This document shows positions 1 through 6,202 of a stretch of DNA of 11,851 bases, piece by piece. The DNA comes from Pseudomonadota bacterium (lineage in GTDB: Bacteria > Pseudomonadota > Alphaproteobacteria > Reyranellales > Reyranellaceae): assembly GCA_023436825.1 (NCBI GenBank), contig JAEZHS010000693.1:1-11851 (forward strand), given 5' to 3'. Each line of letters opens with the position of its first letter. Within the stretch, counting starts at the first letter, position 1. The position numbers and the translations under genes are program-made. The notes under the pieces are model-generated. The model was not told where the DNA came from. It ran no database searches and saw nothing but the letters and a program-made list of their open reading frames with translations.

Positions 1-620
1 GCCGGCGCCTGCCACCGCTGGAACACGATGCAGCGCGGGATCTTGTGCCTGGCGAGCTCGATCGCCTGATCGAGCAACGGCTTGTACTTCACCACCCGTC
101 CCGGCTCGATGCCGCACGAGGCCGTCAGCACCAGCTTCGGGGAGCAGTCGTCGATGCGGGTGGCGAGCTCGTTGGCGGCGAAGCCGCCGAACACCACCGA
201 ATGCACCGCGCCGAGCCGGGCACACGCCAGCATGGCCATCACCGCCTCGGGGATCATCGGCATGTAGATGATGACGCGGTCGCCTTTGGTCACTCCCTGT
301 TCGGCGATGGCGCCGGCAAGCTTGGCCACCTGGTCGCGCAGCTCGCGATAGGTGAAGCTCTTCTTGCGGTTGGTGACGGGCGAATCGTAGATCAGCGCCG
401 CCTGCTCGGCGCGGCCGCGCTGTACGTGGCGGTCGAGCGCATTGTAGCAGGTGTTGAGCTCGGCCCCGGCGAACCAGCGATAGAACGGCGCCTCGGAGGC
501 GTCGAGTACCTTGTCCCAGGGCCGCGTCCAGTCGATCGCCTTGGCCTGCTCGGCCCAGAAGGCCTCGGGATCGCTGAGCGAACGCTGATGGAGTGCGCGG
601 TATGTGTCGCCGACGGCCAT
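1..620 (-). CDS. prpE: Propionyl-CoA synthetase, N-terminal part (cut by window edge)
   Basis: Activates propionate to propionyl-CoA through an acyl-adenylate (propionate + ATP + CoA), in the cytoplasm, feeding propionate into the methylcitrate or methylmalonyl route. I translated the minus strand from the ATG at 620-618; about 206 codons are open to the left edge. The start shows the ACAS_N-type region common to acetyl/propionyl-CoA synthetases (FWAEQAKAIDWTRPWDKVLD, about residues 22-41), then AELNTCYNALDRHV near residue 56, where PrpE differs from Acs, which usually has NVSYNCLDRH. Further on come GDRVIIYMPMIPEAVMAMLA and GAVHSVVFGGFA, and SCGIEPGRVVKYKPLLD, a segment typical of PrpE. The P-loop, YGLTE-like and catalytic-lysine motifs lie beyond the edge. 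A strong Shine-Dalgarno GGGAGG sits nine bases before this ATG, which decides the start over an out-of-frame ATG eight bases upstream. Acetyl-CoA synthetase is the alternative but is less likely. Confidence 0.88.
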   Translation of the reverse strand, partial: MAVGDTYRALHQRSLSDPEAFWAEQAKAIDWTRPWDKVLDASEAPFYRWFAGAELNTCYNALDRHVQRGRAEQAALIYDSPVTNRKKSFTYRELRDQVAKLAGAIAEQGVTKGDRVIIYMPMIPEAVMAMLACARLGAVHSVVFGGFAANELATRIDDCSPKLVLTASCGIEPGRVVKYKPLLDQAIELARHKIPRCIVFQRWQAP

Positions 621-700
621 GACGGCATTCCTCCCTCGATGCAACAGGCTTAGCGTTGCCCATGGACCACCGCAATCCGGATGTGTGACCATCGGGCGCG
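621..700. promoter_or_regulatory. Divergent intergenic region between prpE and the porin gene
   Basis: These 80 bases must carry the start signals of both prpE (leftward) and the porin pair (rightward). Visible are the prpE Shine-Dalgarno (complement of CCTCCC near 630-636) and a weak 5-base inverted repeat GCAAC/GTTGC (641-645 and 655-659). I could not identify convincing -35/-10 boxes for either direction, and the porin start has no clear Shine-Dalgarno. Confidence 0.4.
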
Positions 701-1522
701 ATGCTCTGTCCTACCCTGCGATCGACGGCACCGCGTGCCTTCGGCCTGCTCTTCTCCCTGCTCTGTCTGCTTTGCGGCGCGGAAGCTGCGTTCGCCGACG
801 ACAACGAGCGCTGGCCCGCGCCTTTCGGCGGCTTCTTCAACGCCAGCTTCACCTTCGCCACCGACTATTCCTTCGCCGGTATCTCGCAGACCAAGAACGG
901 TCCCGCCTACCAGATCGGCATCGATTATCGCTCGGCGGATTTCGGCCTCGACATCCCGGTGTGGTTCTATGCCAGCGGCTGGGGCAGCAACATCGACTTC
1001 CCGTCGACCGGCCAGGGCATCGAGGTCGACGTCTCGGCCGGCTTCAAGGCCCGCGTCTTCAGCCGCAGGCTCAGCCTCGATCTGGGCTACATCCGCTACA
1101 CCTTCCTTGGGCCGCCGGCCGACCTCGGCTACAACTACGGCGACCTGAACCTGAACGTCGCCTACGACTTCGGGTTGGCCTCCCTCGCCGCCCGCGTCCG
1201 GTTCAGCCCCAACTCGTTCGCCGATTCGGGCCAATCATGGAACAAGCGGGCACTCCTGACCGTGCCGCTGCCCTTCCTGAGCTTCAACGAGAACATCGCC
1301 TTCAAGACCTATGGCGCACTCGGCAACCTCTCGGTCGACCGCTTCGCCGCCTACGGCCTGCCGAGCGCCGACTACTGGTACTGGCAACTCGCGCTGGTTA
1401 CGTCGGCCTATGGCCTCGACGTCATGGTGGCCTATACCGACACCAGCATCGACCCGGCGGGCTGCGCCTATACCAGCTACTGTTCCGGCCGCGTGTTCAT
1501 GAGCGTCACGAAAGCTTTTTAG
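701..1522 (+). CDS. TorF family putative porin (Gcw_chp domain), exported outer-membrane protein
   Basis: Predicted outer-membrane beta-barrel protein of the TorF/Gcw_chp family (PF09694/TIGR02001 type), presumed to form a porin-like channel; its substrate is unknown. Of 273 residues, about 1-32 form a Sec signal peptide (hydrophobic LLFSLLCLLCGAEAAFA, likely cleavage after AFA-32). The mature start carries the family hallmark: ASFTFATDYSFAGISQTKNG (48-67) followed by PAYQIGIDYRS, matching the usual 'TDYRFRGISQ...PAxQGGxDY' pattern. The rest alternates polar and aromatic residues as expected of beta strands (for example SLDLGYIRYTF, ADYWYWQLALVTSAYGLDVMVAYTDT) and ends in phenylalanine, the normal C-terminal signal for barrel assembly. 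Two cysteines near the C-terminus (C255, C261) could form a disulfide. It is followed after 10 bases by another exported protein, so the two are probably one operon. The start is the first ATG of the frame; there is no clear Shine-Dalgarno, so it is less certain. Confidence 0.78.
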   Translation: MLCPTLRSTAPRAFGLLFSLLCLLCGAEAAFADDNERWPAPFGGFFNASFTFATDYSFAGISQTKNGPAYQIGIDYRSADFGLDIPVWFYASGWGSNIDFPSTGQGIEVDVSAGFKARVFSRRLSLDLGYIRYTFLGPPADLGYNYGDLNLNVAYDFGLASLAARVRFSPNSFADSGQSWNKRALLTVPLPFLSFNENIAFKTYGALGNLSVDRFAAYGLPSADYWYWQLALVTSAYGLDVMVAYTDTSIDPAGCAYTSYCSGRVFMSVTKAF

Positions 1523-1532
1523 GGAGAGTGTC

Positions 1533-2048
1533 ATGCGTCGCGTCGTGCAATGGATCGGCCCCGTGCTGGTGTTGCTGCTGGTCGGAACGGCGAATGCGCA
1601 GGAATGGATCGCTGTCAGCCCGGAGGGCGGCCGCTGCCGCGTCGACATGCCGGCCACGCCGAGGGTCGAGACGGTGCCGCTCAACTCGCCCGGCCAGACA
1701 CTGACCATGACCGAGGCCACGGTGCAGGCGGGCGGCGCCACCTTCTCGATGTCCTGGGTGGATTACCCTGAGCGCATCGCCCTCTCCGCCTCGAGCGACA
1801 GCATGCTCGACAAGGTCCGCGACGGCATGGCCGCCGGCAACACGCTGCGCGGCGAGAAGAAGCTGGCCTTGGGCCGCGCCCAGGGCCGCGAGTTCACCCA
1901 GGCGCAGGCCAACGGCACCACCACCGCGGTGCGCCTCCAATGGGCGCGCAATCGGCTGTACCAGCTCGGCGTGACCGGCCGCGCCGGCGTCGAGAACCAG
2001 CCCGAGACGCGGCACTTCTTCGAGTCGTTCGCGCTTGTGCGATCTTAG
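1533..2048 (+). CDS. Small exported protein of unknown function
   Basis: A 171-residue protein I cannot assign to a named function. Residues 1-22 are a clear Sec signal peptide (MRRVV, hydrophobic core GPVLVLLLVGT, cleavage after ANA-22), so the mature protein should be periplasmic. The mature part starts EWIAVSPEGGRCRVDMPATP, has one cysteine (C35), and ends RLYQLGVTGRAGVENQPETRHFFESFAL. I recall this last arrangement (a strand 'RLYQL.V.G', then an acidic helix ending 'FF.SF') from uncharacterised exported alphaproteobacterial proteins; that is memory, not a search. The Shine-Dalgarno GGGAGAG (1523-1529) directly follows the porin stop, giving a 10-base gap and likely translational coupling. 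The neighbour suggests a cell-envelope role; no catalytic motif is visible. Confidence 0.75.
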   Translation: MRRVVQWIGPVLVLLLVGTANAQEWIAVSPEGGRCRVDMPATPRVETVPLNSPGQTLTMTEATVQAGGATFSMSWVDYPERIALSASSDSMLDKVRDGMAAGNTLRGEKKLALGRAQGREFTQAQANGTTTAVRLQWARNRLYQLGVTGRAGVENQPETRHFFESFALVRS

Positions 2049-2077
2049 GAATCGCAAATGCCCGATGCAGGTCACGG

Positions 2078-2145
2078 TGTCATCCCCAGCGGAGCGAGGG
2101 ACCTTTCCTGCGTCTTGAAGGCCCCTCGCTCTGCTCGGGGTGACA
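2078..2145. repeat. Large imperfect palindrome, dispersed-repeat (REP-like) type
   Basis: Two 28-base arms (2078-2105 and 2118-2145) are inverted copies with four mismatches, separated by a 12-base loop. The left arm begins TGTCATCCCCAGCGGAGCGA and continues GGGACCTT; the right arm mirrors it as AAGGCCCCTCGCTCTGCTCG then GGGTGACA. Repeats with the core 'TGTCATCCC.AGCG.AGCGAGGGACC' are widespread in intergenic DNA of GC-rich proteobacteria. It lies 29 bases after the exported-protein stop and 25 bases before the monooxygenase ATG, so as RNA it could end the upstream transcript or protect its 3' end. There is no T-run, so it is not a standard intrinsic terminator. Confidence 0.7.
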
Positions 2146-2170
2146 GCGTTCAGAACGACCGAGGCTGCCG

Positions 2171-3502
2171 ATGCCCAAGCCCATGATGCACCTGGCGCAG
2201 TTCCTGGTGCATGGTCCGACCTACCACAGCGTCGCCATGTGGCGGCATCCGCGCACCGCGGCGGCCGGCTACGACTGGACCCAGCCCGAGCTCTACCAGC
2301 ACATCGCCCGCGTCTGCGAGCGCGGCAGGCTCGACATGGTGTTCTTCGCCGACCTCAACTACATCTCCGACACCTTTACGGGCTCGCTGGCGCCGGCCAT
2401 CCGCAACGCCACCCAGGCGCCCGAGCACGATCCCATCCCGCTCCTGTCGTTCATGGCCGCCGCGACCACGCATATCGGGCTGGGCGCCACCTACTCGGTG
2501 AGCCATCAGCAGCCGTTCCATGCCGCGCGGCTGTGGGCGACGCTCGATCACCTGGCGAAGGGCCGCGCGGCATGGAATGTCGTGACCACGCTCAACCACA
2601 ACCAGTCGGCCAATTACGGCGAGGAGATGAGGCCGACCGACGAGCGTTACGACCGCGCCCACGAATTCATGGAAGTCTGCCGCAAGCTGTGGGCGAGCTG
2701 GGACGAGGATGCCGTCGTCATGGACCGCGCGGCCGGCGTCTTCGCCGATCCGGACAAGGTCCATCGCATCGACCACGAGGGCCGCTTCTTCAAGTCGCGT
2801 GGCCCGCTCAACGTCGTGCGCTCGCCGCACAACCCTCCTTTCGGGGGACCGGCCATCCTGCAGGCCGGCACCTCGGGCAAGGGCCGCGACTTCGCCGCGC
2901 GCTATGCCGATGCGGTGTTCGCCATCCAGCCCTACATCGCCGGCGCCAGGACGCTGTACGACGACATCAAGCGCGGCGTGGCCGAAGCCGGCCGTCCACC
3001 GTCGGCCTGCAAGATGCTGTTCGGCGTGCAGCCGATCATCGGCGCCTCGCGCGCCGAGGCCGAGGACAAGCAGGCCGAGCACAATGCGCTCGTGCCGCTG
3101 GAAGGCGGCCTGGCGATCCTCTCCGGCCATCTCGACTTCGACCTCTCGACCCTGCCGCTCGACACCGTGATGGCGCATCGCAGCGAGCCCAAGCTGCAGC
3201 GCATGCAGACGCGCTATCGCACGGCCACCGGCGAGCTTCTGACCCTGCGGCAGGTGGCGCAGAACCACGGCCAGAGCGTCGGGCTGCCGCAGATGGTGGG
3301 CACGCCCGTGGACATCGCCGACCAGCTCGAGGCCTATTTCGATGCGGTCGGCGGCGACGGCTTCATGCTGTCGCCCATATATTGTCCCGGCGCGATCGAG
3401 GAGTTCGTCGACCTGGTCGTGCCGGAATTGCAGCGCCGCGGCCGTTTCCGGCGGGAATATGCGGGCGCCACGCAACGGGACCACCTGAACCAGGACTTCT
3501 GA
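2171..3502 (+). CDS. LLM-class flavin-dependent monooxygenase (NtaA/SnaA/DszA-like)
   Basis: Member of the bacterial luciferase superfamily, NtaA/SnaA/DszA/DmoA branch. These enzymes use reduced FMN supplied by a separate flavin reductase and O2 to oxidise or cleave small organic substrates such as chelators, sulfides and sulfones; the substrate here cannot be read from sequence. The 443 residues match the branch's usual length of roughly 440-460. Landmarks: HLAQFLVHGP near the start (7-16), MVFFADLNY (56-64), GATYSVSHQQPFHAAR (105-120), GRAAWNVVTTLN (131-142) with the branch-typical W-N-V-V-T, ANYGEEMRPTDERYDRAHEF (147-166), and QAGTSGKGRDFAARYADAVF (231-250), the expected flavin-phosphate-binding segment. 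The Shine-Dalgarno GAGG (2161-2164) is six bases before the ATG. No flavin reductase gene is in the window. Two binding-protein genes follow on the same strand, which suggests an uptake-and-oxidation group. Confidence 0.9.
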   Translation: MPKPMMHLAQFLVHGPTYHSVAMWRHPRTAAAGYDWTQPELYQHIARVCERGRLDMVFFADLNYISDTFTGSLAPAIRNATQAPEHDPIPLLSFMAAATTHIGLGATYSVSHQQPFHAARLWATLDHLAKGRAAWNVVTTLNHNQSANYGEEMRPTDERYDRAHEFMEVCRKLWASWDEDAVVMDRAAGVFADPDKVHRIDHEGRFFKSRGPLNVVRSPHNPPFGGPAILQAGTSGKGRDFAARYADAVFAIQPYIAGARTLYDDIKRGVAEAGRPPSACKMLFGVQPIIGASRAEAEDKQAEHNALVPLEGGLAILSGHLDFDLSTLPLDTVMAHRSEPKLQRMQTRYRTATGELLTLRQVAQNHGQSVGLPQMVGTPVDIADQLEAYFDAVGGDGFMLSPIYCPGAIEEFVDLVVPELQRRGRFRREYAGATQRDHLNQDF

Positions 3503-3562
3503 CCCCGGGGATACATCGTCCGGCCCGGTCGTACGTACTGGAGAAGCTGGATTGGAGAGCGG

Positions 3563-3871
3563 ATGCGCGGTCTCGGTTATCGATTGACGGATGCGCTGGT
3601 CGTCGCGGCCTGCACCCTGGCTTTCGTCGCCATCGTCGGCCCGAGCCGTCACGAGCCCAAGGGCCCGCCCATCGCCTTGATCGCACAGGATCTCGGCACG
3701 ACACCGGATGCGTTCCGCCATGCCGCCGATCGTGTCGGAGCGCATCGTCAGCCGGGACAGCCGCCCAGCGAGGCGCAGAAGCAGGCCTTCGCAACGGCGC
3801 TCGACGTTTCGGTCGAGCAGCTCGACGCAGTCATGGAGAAGTACCGGCCGGACAGGCTGCGGCAGCCGTAG
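3563..3871 (+). CDS. Small membrane-anchored protein of unknown function
   Basis: A 102-residue protein without a recognised family name. Residues 8-26 (LTDALVVAACTLAFVAIVG) form one hydrophobic segment that could be an uncleaved anchor or a signal peptide; the rest would then face the periplasm. The soluble part holds two helix-like repeats of one idea: IALIAQDLGTTPDAFRHAADRV (37-58) and AFATALDVSVEQLDAVMEKYRP (75-96), each with a 'LG/LD.T/S...F/L..A' pattern, joined by a proline/glutamine linker with PPSEAQK. The Shine-Dalgarno GGAG (3554-3557) is five bases upstream of the ATG. Codon use (C/G in third position) matches its neighbours, supporting a real gene. It sits 60 bases after the monooxygenase and before the Bug-type binding protein. 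I assign no function. Confidence 0.68.
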   Translation: MRGLGYRLTDALVVAACTLAFVAIVGPSRHEPKGPPIALIAQDLGTTPDAFRHAADRVGAHRQPGQPPSEAQKQAFATALDVSVEQLDAVMEKYRPDRLRQP

Positions 3872-3892
3872 CGAAGCGGCAAGTCGACTCAT

Positions 3893-3958
3893 CGGACCGC
3901 GGCCCTCGAGGTCCGCGCTCCGGAAGACCATGAGCGCCATGGAGTGGCGCGCTTCCGG
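3893..3958 (+). other. Structured leader or 3' region: two inverted repeats in tandem
   Basis: Between the small membrane protein (stop 3871) and the Bug gene (ATG 3999) two inverted repeats occur in sequence. The first pairs CGGACC (3893-3898) with GGTCCG (3910-3915). The second is a two-tier hairpin: outer CCGGAAG (3920-3926) with CTTCCGG (3952-3958), inner GCGCCA (3934-3939) with TGGCGC (3945-3950), loop TGGAG. The second has 13 perfect pairs with an asymmetric internal loop (7 bases against 1). With no T-run it could be a Rho-independent-like 3' structure for the upstream gene, a processing site, or part of the Bug leader. An ATG at 3930, in frame with the Bug gene, lies inside it but has no good ribosome site. 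Confidence 0.4.
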
Positions 3959-3968
3959 CAAAGAAGTA

Positions 3969-3993
3969 TCCTCCCTCTCAACGAAGCGGAGGA
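3969..3993 (+). promoter_or_regulatory. Hairpin that can mask the Bug gene ribosome binding site
   Basis: The Shine-Dalgarno GGAGGA (3988-3993) is perfectly complementary to TCCTCC (3969-3974), with a 13-base loop between. In the mRNA this 6-base-pair stem would cover the ribosome site that sits five bases before the ATG at 3999. This Shine-Dalgarno also decides the start codon of the Bug protein. Whether the stem forms or regulates is inference. Confidence 0.4.
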
Positions 3994-3998
3994 AATGG

Positions 3999-4964
3999 AT
4001 GATCGGTCGTCGTAAGGCGACAGCAGCGGCGCTCGCCGCCCTGCTGCCCGCGAGCAGTCGCGCCCAGGCGGCGTGGCCCGCCAAGCCCATCAGGTTGATC
4101 GTGCCCTACGGACCCGGCGGCTCGGCCGACCAGGTGGCGCGCCTCTATGCCGAGCGTTTGAGCGCGGCTCTCGGCCAGCAGGTGATCGTCGAGAACAAGC
4201 CCGGCGCCTCGGGCGGCGTCGGCGCGGCGATGGTCTCGACCAGCGTGCCCGACGGCTACACCTTCCTGCTGGCGCCAACCGCCATCCTGGCGATCACGCC
4301 CGGCCAGCGGCAGGTGCCCTACAGGCCCGACGACCTAGTCGCGGTGAGCCGGCTGTCGACGACGCTCCTGCCGGTCACCATCACCAACGCCCTCGGCGCC
4401 AGGAGCTGGCAGGAATTCGTGGCGATGGCCAAGGCCAACTCCGGCAAGTACTGGTTCGGCTCGTCTGGCCTCGGCACCATCACCCATCTGACCGGCGAGG
4501 TTCTGACGCGCGCCGCCGGCATCAAGATGCAGCATTCGCCCTACAAGACCATCGTCGACGCCACCGGCGACATCTTCGATGGCCGCATCCAGATGGTGTT
4601 CGATCCGTCGTTCGTGCCCTACGCCAAGTCCGGCAAGGTGCGGCTGGTGCTGATCGATGCCGAGCAGCGGCTCGCCGAGTTCCCCGACGTGCCGACGGCA
4701 CAGCAGGTCGGTTTGGACCTAAAGGGCTTCCGCGACAGGGCGTGGTTCGGGCTGTTCGCCCCCAAGGGATTGCCGGACGCGATCGCCGGCCGCATCTCCG
4801 ACGAGGTCGCGCTGAGCGCCGCCACGCCGGACATCAAGGAGAAGCTCCTGCTGGTGGCGCAGTTCGCGCACCACCAGTCGCCGGCCGATTTCGCTCGGCA
4901 AGTCGCCGACGACAAGGTCTTCTTCGCGGCGCTGCTGAAGGAGCTGGACATCAAGCTCGAATAA
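3999..4964 (+). CDS. Bug/TctC-family tripartite tricarboxylate transporter substrate-binding protein
   Basis: Periplasmic binding protein of the Bug (TctC) family, which captures small organic acids and normally hands them to a TctA/TctB permease; in this family the protein often stands alone. The 321 residues match the usual length of about 320. Residues 1-24 are a signal peptide (MIGRRKATAAALAALLPASS, cleavage after AQA-24). Then come the family landmarks WPAKPIRLIVPYGPGGSADQ (26-45), VIVENKPGASGGVGA (62-76), DGYTFLLAPT (85-94), GSSGLGTITHLTGE (154-167), QHSPYKTIVDATGDIFDG (178-195) and QMVFDPSFVPYAKSGKVRLV (198-217). Ligand contacts in Bug proteins are largely backbone, so the ligand cannot be predicted. 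The chosen ATG is preceded by GGAGG at six-base spacing; longer in-frame starts would put non-family sequence before the signal peptide. No tctA or tctB gene is nearby. Confidence 0.93.
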   Translation: MIGRRKATAAALAALLPASSRAQAAWPAKPIRLIVPYGPGGSADQVARLYAERLSAALGQQVIVENKPGASGGVGAAMVSTSVPDGYTFLLAPTAILAITPGQRQVPYRPDDLVAVSRLSTTLLPVTITNALGARSWQEFVAMAKANSGKYWFGSSGLGTITHLTGEVLTRAAGIKMQHSPYKTIVDATGDIFDGRIQMVFDPSFVPYAKSGKVRLVLIDAEQRLAEFPDVPTAQQVGLDLKGFRDRAWFGLFAPKGLPDAIAGRISDEVALSAATPDIKEKLLLVAQFAHHQSPADFARQVADDKVFFAALLKELDIKLE

Positions 4965-4971
4965 GCAGCGT

Positions 4972-4986
4972 GCACGGCTGCCGTGC
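4972..4986 (+). terminator. Short hairpin just after the Bug gene
   Basis: GCACGG (4972-4977) pairs with CCGTGC (4981-4986) around a CTG loop, eight bases after the Bug stop codon (4962-4964). There is no following T-run, so termination is uncertain. It is placed where a 3' end would be expected and would separate the Bug and TRAP binding-protein transcripts. Confidence 0.35.
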
Positions 4987-5083
4987 GATGAACGCATCGG
5001 CGCGCCGGTCACAGCGAGCGCCGCAGCAAGTAGCCTTTCTCCAGGCACGCCGATCATGAGCGTGTCTGGAGGAAGGAAACACG

Positions 5084-6187
5084 ATGAAGAGACGGAGTCT
5101 GATGAAGGCCGCCGGCGTGGGCACGGCGGCGGTCGCAACGCAGGTTGTCGCGGCCCCGGCCATAGCGCAGGATACGCCGGAGATACGCTGGCGACTGACG
5201 TCGAGCTTTCCCAAGAATCTCGATATCGCGACGACGGTCAGTGACGACTTCTGCAAGCGCGTCGCCGAGCTCACCAACAACAAGTTCCAGATCAAGTGGT
5301 TCGCGCCCGGCGAGATCGTGCCGGCGCTGCAGGTGGTCGATGCGGTGCAGAACGGCACCGTCGAGTCGGGGCTGAGCGCCGCCTACTATTATGTCGGCAA
5401 GGATCCGACCTTCGCGTTCGCCACGACCCTGCCGTTCGGCATGAACACGCGCCATCACAATGCGTGGATGATCTGCGGCGGCGGGCTGGAGCTCATCAAC
5501 GACTTCCTGCGCGACTACAACATCGTCTACGTGCCGGGCCTGCACACCGGCGCGCAGATGGGCGGCTGGTTCCGCAAGGAGATCAAGACGCTGGAGGACC
5601 TCAAGGGCCTGAAGTTCCGCATCGCCGGCTTTGCCGGCCAGGTCCTGACCAAGCTCGGCACCGTGCCGCAGCAGATCGCCGGCGGCGACATCTATCCGGC
5701 GCTGGAGAAGGGCACGATCGACGCCGCCGAATGGGTCGGGCCGTACGACGACGAGAAGCTCGGCTTCGTCAAGGTCGCCAAGTACTACTACTATCCGGGC
5801 TGGTGGGAGGGCTGCACGCAGAGCGGCTTCTTCATCAGCCTGAAGGAGTGGGAGAAGCTGCCGCCGGGCTACCGCGCCGCCATCAACGCCGTGGGCAGCG
5901 AAGTGATGAACTGGTCGCTCGCCAAGTACGATGCGGGCAACCCGGGCGCGCTGCGCCGGCTGGTCGCCGCCGGCGCCGAGCTGCGCGCCTTCCCGCGCGA
6001 GATGATGGCCGCGTGCTACGACATCGCCTTCGACCAGTATGAGGAGCTGGCGGCCAAGAACCCCAAGTTCAAGAAGATCTACGATTCGTGGAAGCCGTTC
6101 CGCGACGAGCAGTACCTTTGGTCGCGGGTCGCCGAGAACACGTTCGACAATTTCGTCTATGCCCAGCAGGCGGCGAAGAAGCGCTGA
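5084..6187 (+). CDS. TRAP transporter substrate-binding protein, TakP/mannitol-chloroaromatic subgroup
   Basis: Periplasmic DctP-family binding protein of a TRAP (sodium-driven) uptake system for organic acids. Of 367 residues, the first about 29 form a Tat-type signal: KRRSLMK (2-8) then AAGVGTAAVATQVVAAPAIA, cleavage after AIAQ or just before it. The core carries RWRLTSSFPKNLD (35-47), GLKFRIAGFAGQVL (175-188) with R179 in the position of the family's carboxylate-binding arginine, and PQQIAGGDIYPALEKGTIDA (195-214) running into AEWVGPYDDEKLGF (215-228) and YYYYPGWWEG. That last stretch is the signature of the alpha-keto-acid binding protein TakP and its 'mannitol/chloroaromatic' relatives, making a 2-oxo acid or a similar monocarboxylate the best guess. 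The Shine-Dalgarno GGAGGAAGG lies seven bases before the ATG. No DctQ or DctM membrane gene follows: the next gene is convergent only 15 bases away, so this protein must work with a permease encoded elsewhere. Confidence 0.93.
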   Translation: MKRRSLMKAAGVGTAAVATQVVAAPAIAQDTPEIRWRLTSSFPKNLDIATTVSDDFCKRVAELTNNKFQIKWFAPGEIVPALQVVDAVQNGTVESGLSAAYYYVGKDPTFAFATTLPFGMNTRHHNAWMICGGGLELINDFLRDYNIVYVPGLHTGAQMGGWFRKEIKTLEDLKGLKFRIAGFAGQVLTKLGTVPQQIAGGDIYPALEKGTIDAAEWVGPYDDEKLGFVKVAKYYYYPGWWEGCTQSGFFISLKEWEKLPPGYRAAINAVGSEVMNWSLAKYDAGNPGALRRLVAAGAELRAFPREMMAACYDIAFDQYEELAAKNPKFKKIYDSWKPFRDEQYLWSRVAENTFDNFVYAQQAAKKR

Positions 6188-6202
6188 TCGGCGGAGCCCG
6201 AC

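Noticed and set aside
45..653. A 202-codon plus-strand open frame at the left edge.
   Set aside because: It is antisense to prpE, whose translation I followed without interruption on the minus strand.
3930..3998. An upstream in-frame ATG (3930) as the Bug protein start.
   Set aside because: It would add 23 residues ahead of a normal signal peptide, lies within a hairpin and has no ribosome site, whereas ATG 3999 has GGAGG at good spacing.
2150..4090. A 646-codon open frame on the minus strand, opposite the monooxygenase and the small membrane protein.
   Set aside because: No recognisable domain, biased composition, and it crosses three real plus-strand features including the palindrome and intergenic DNA.
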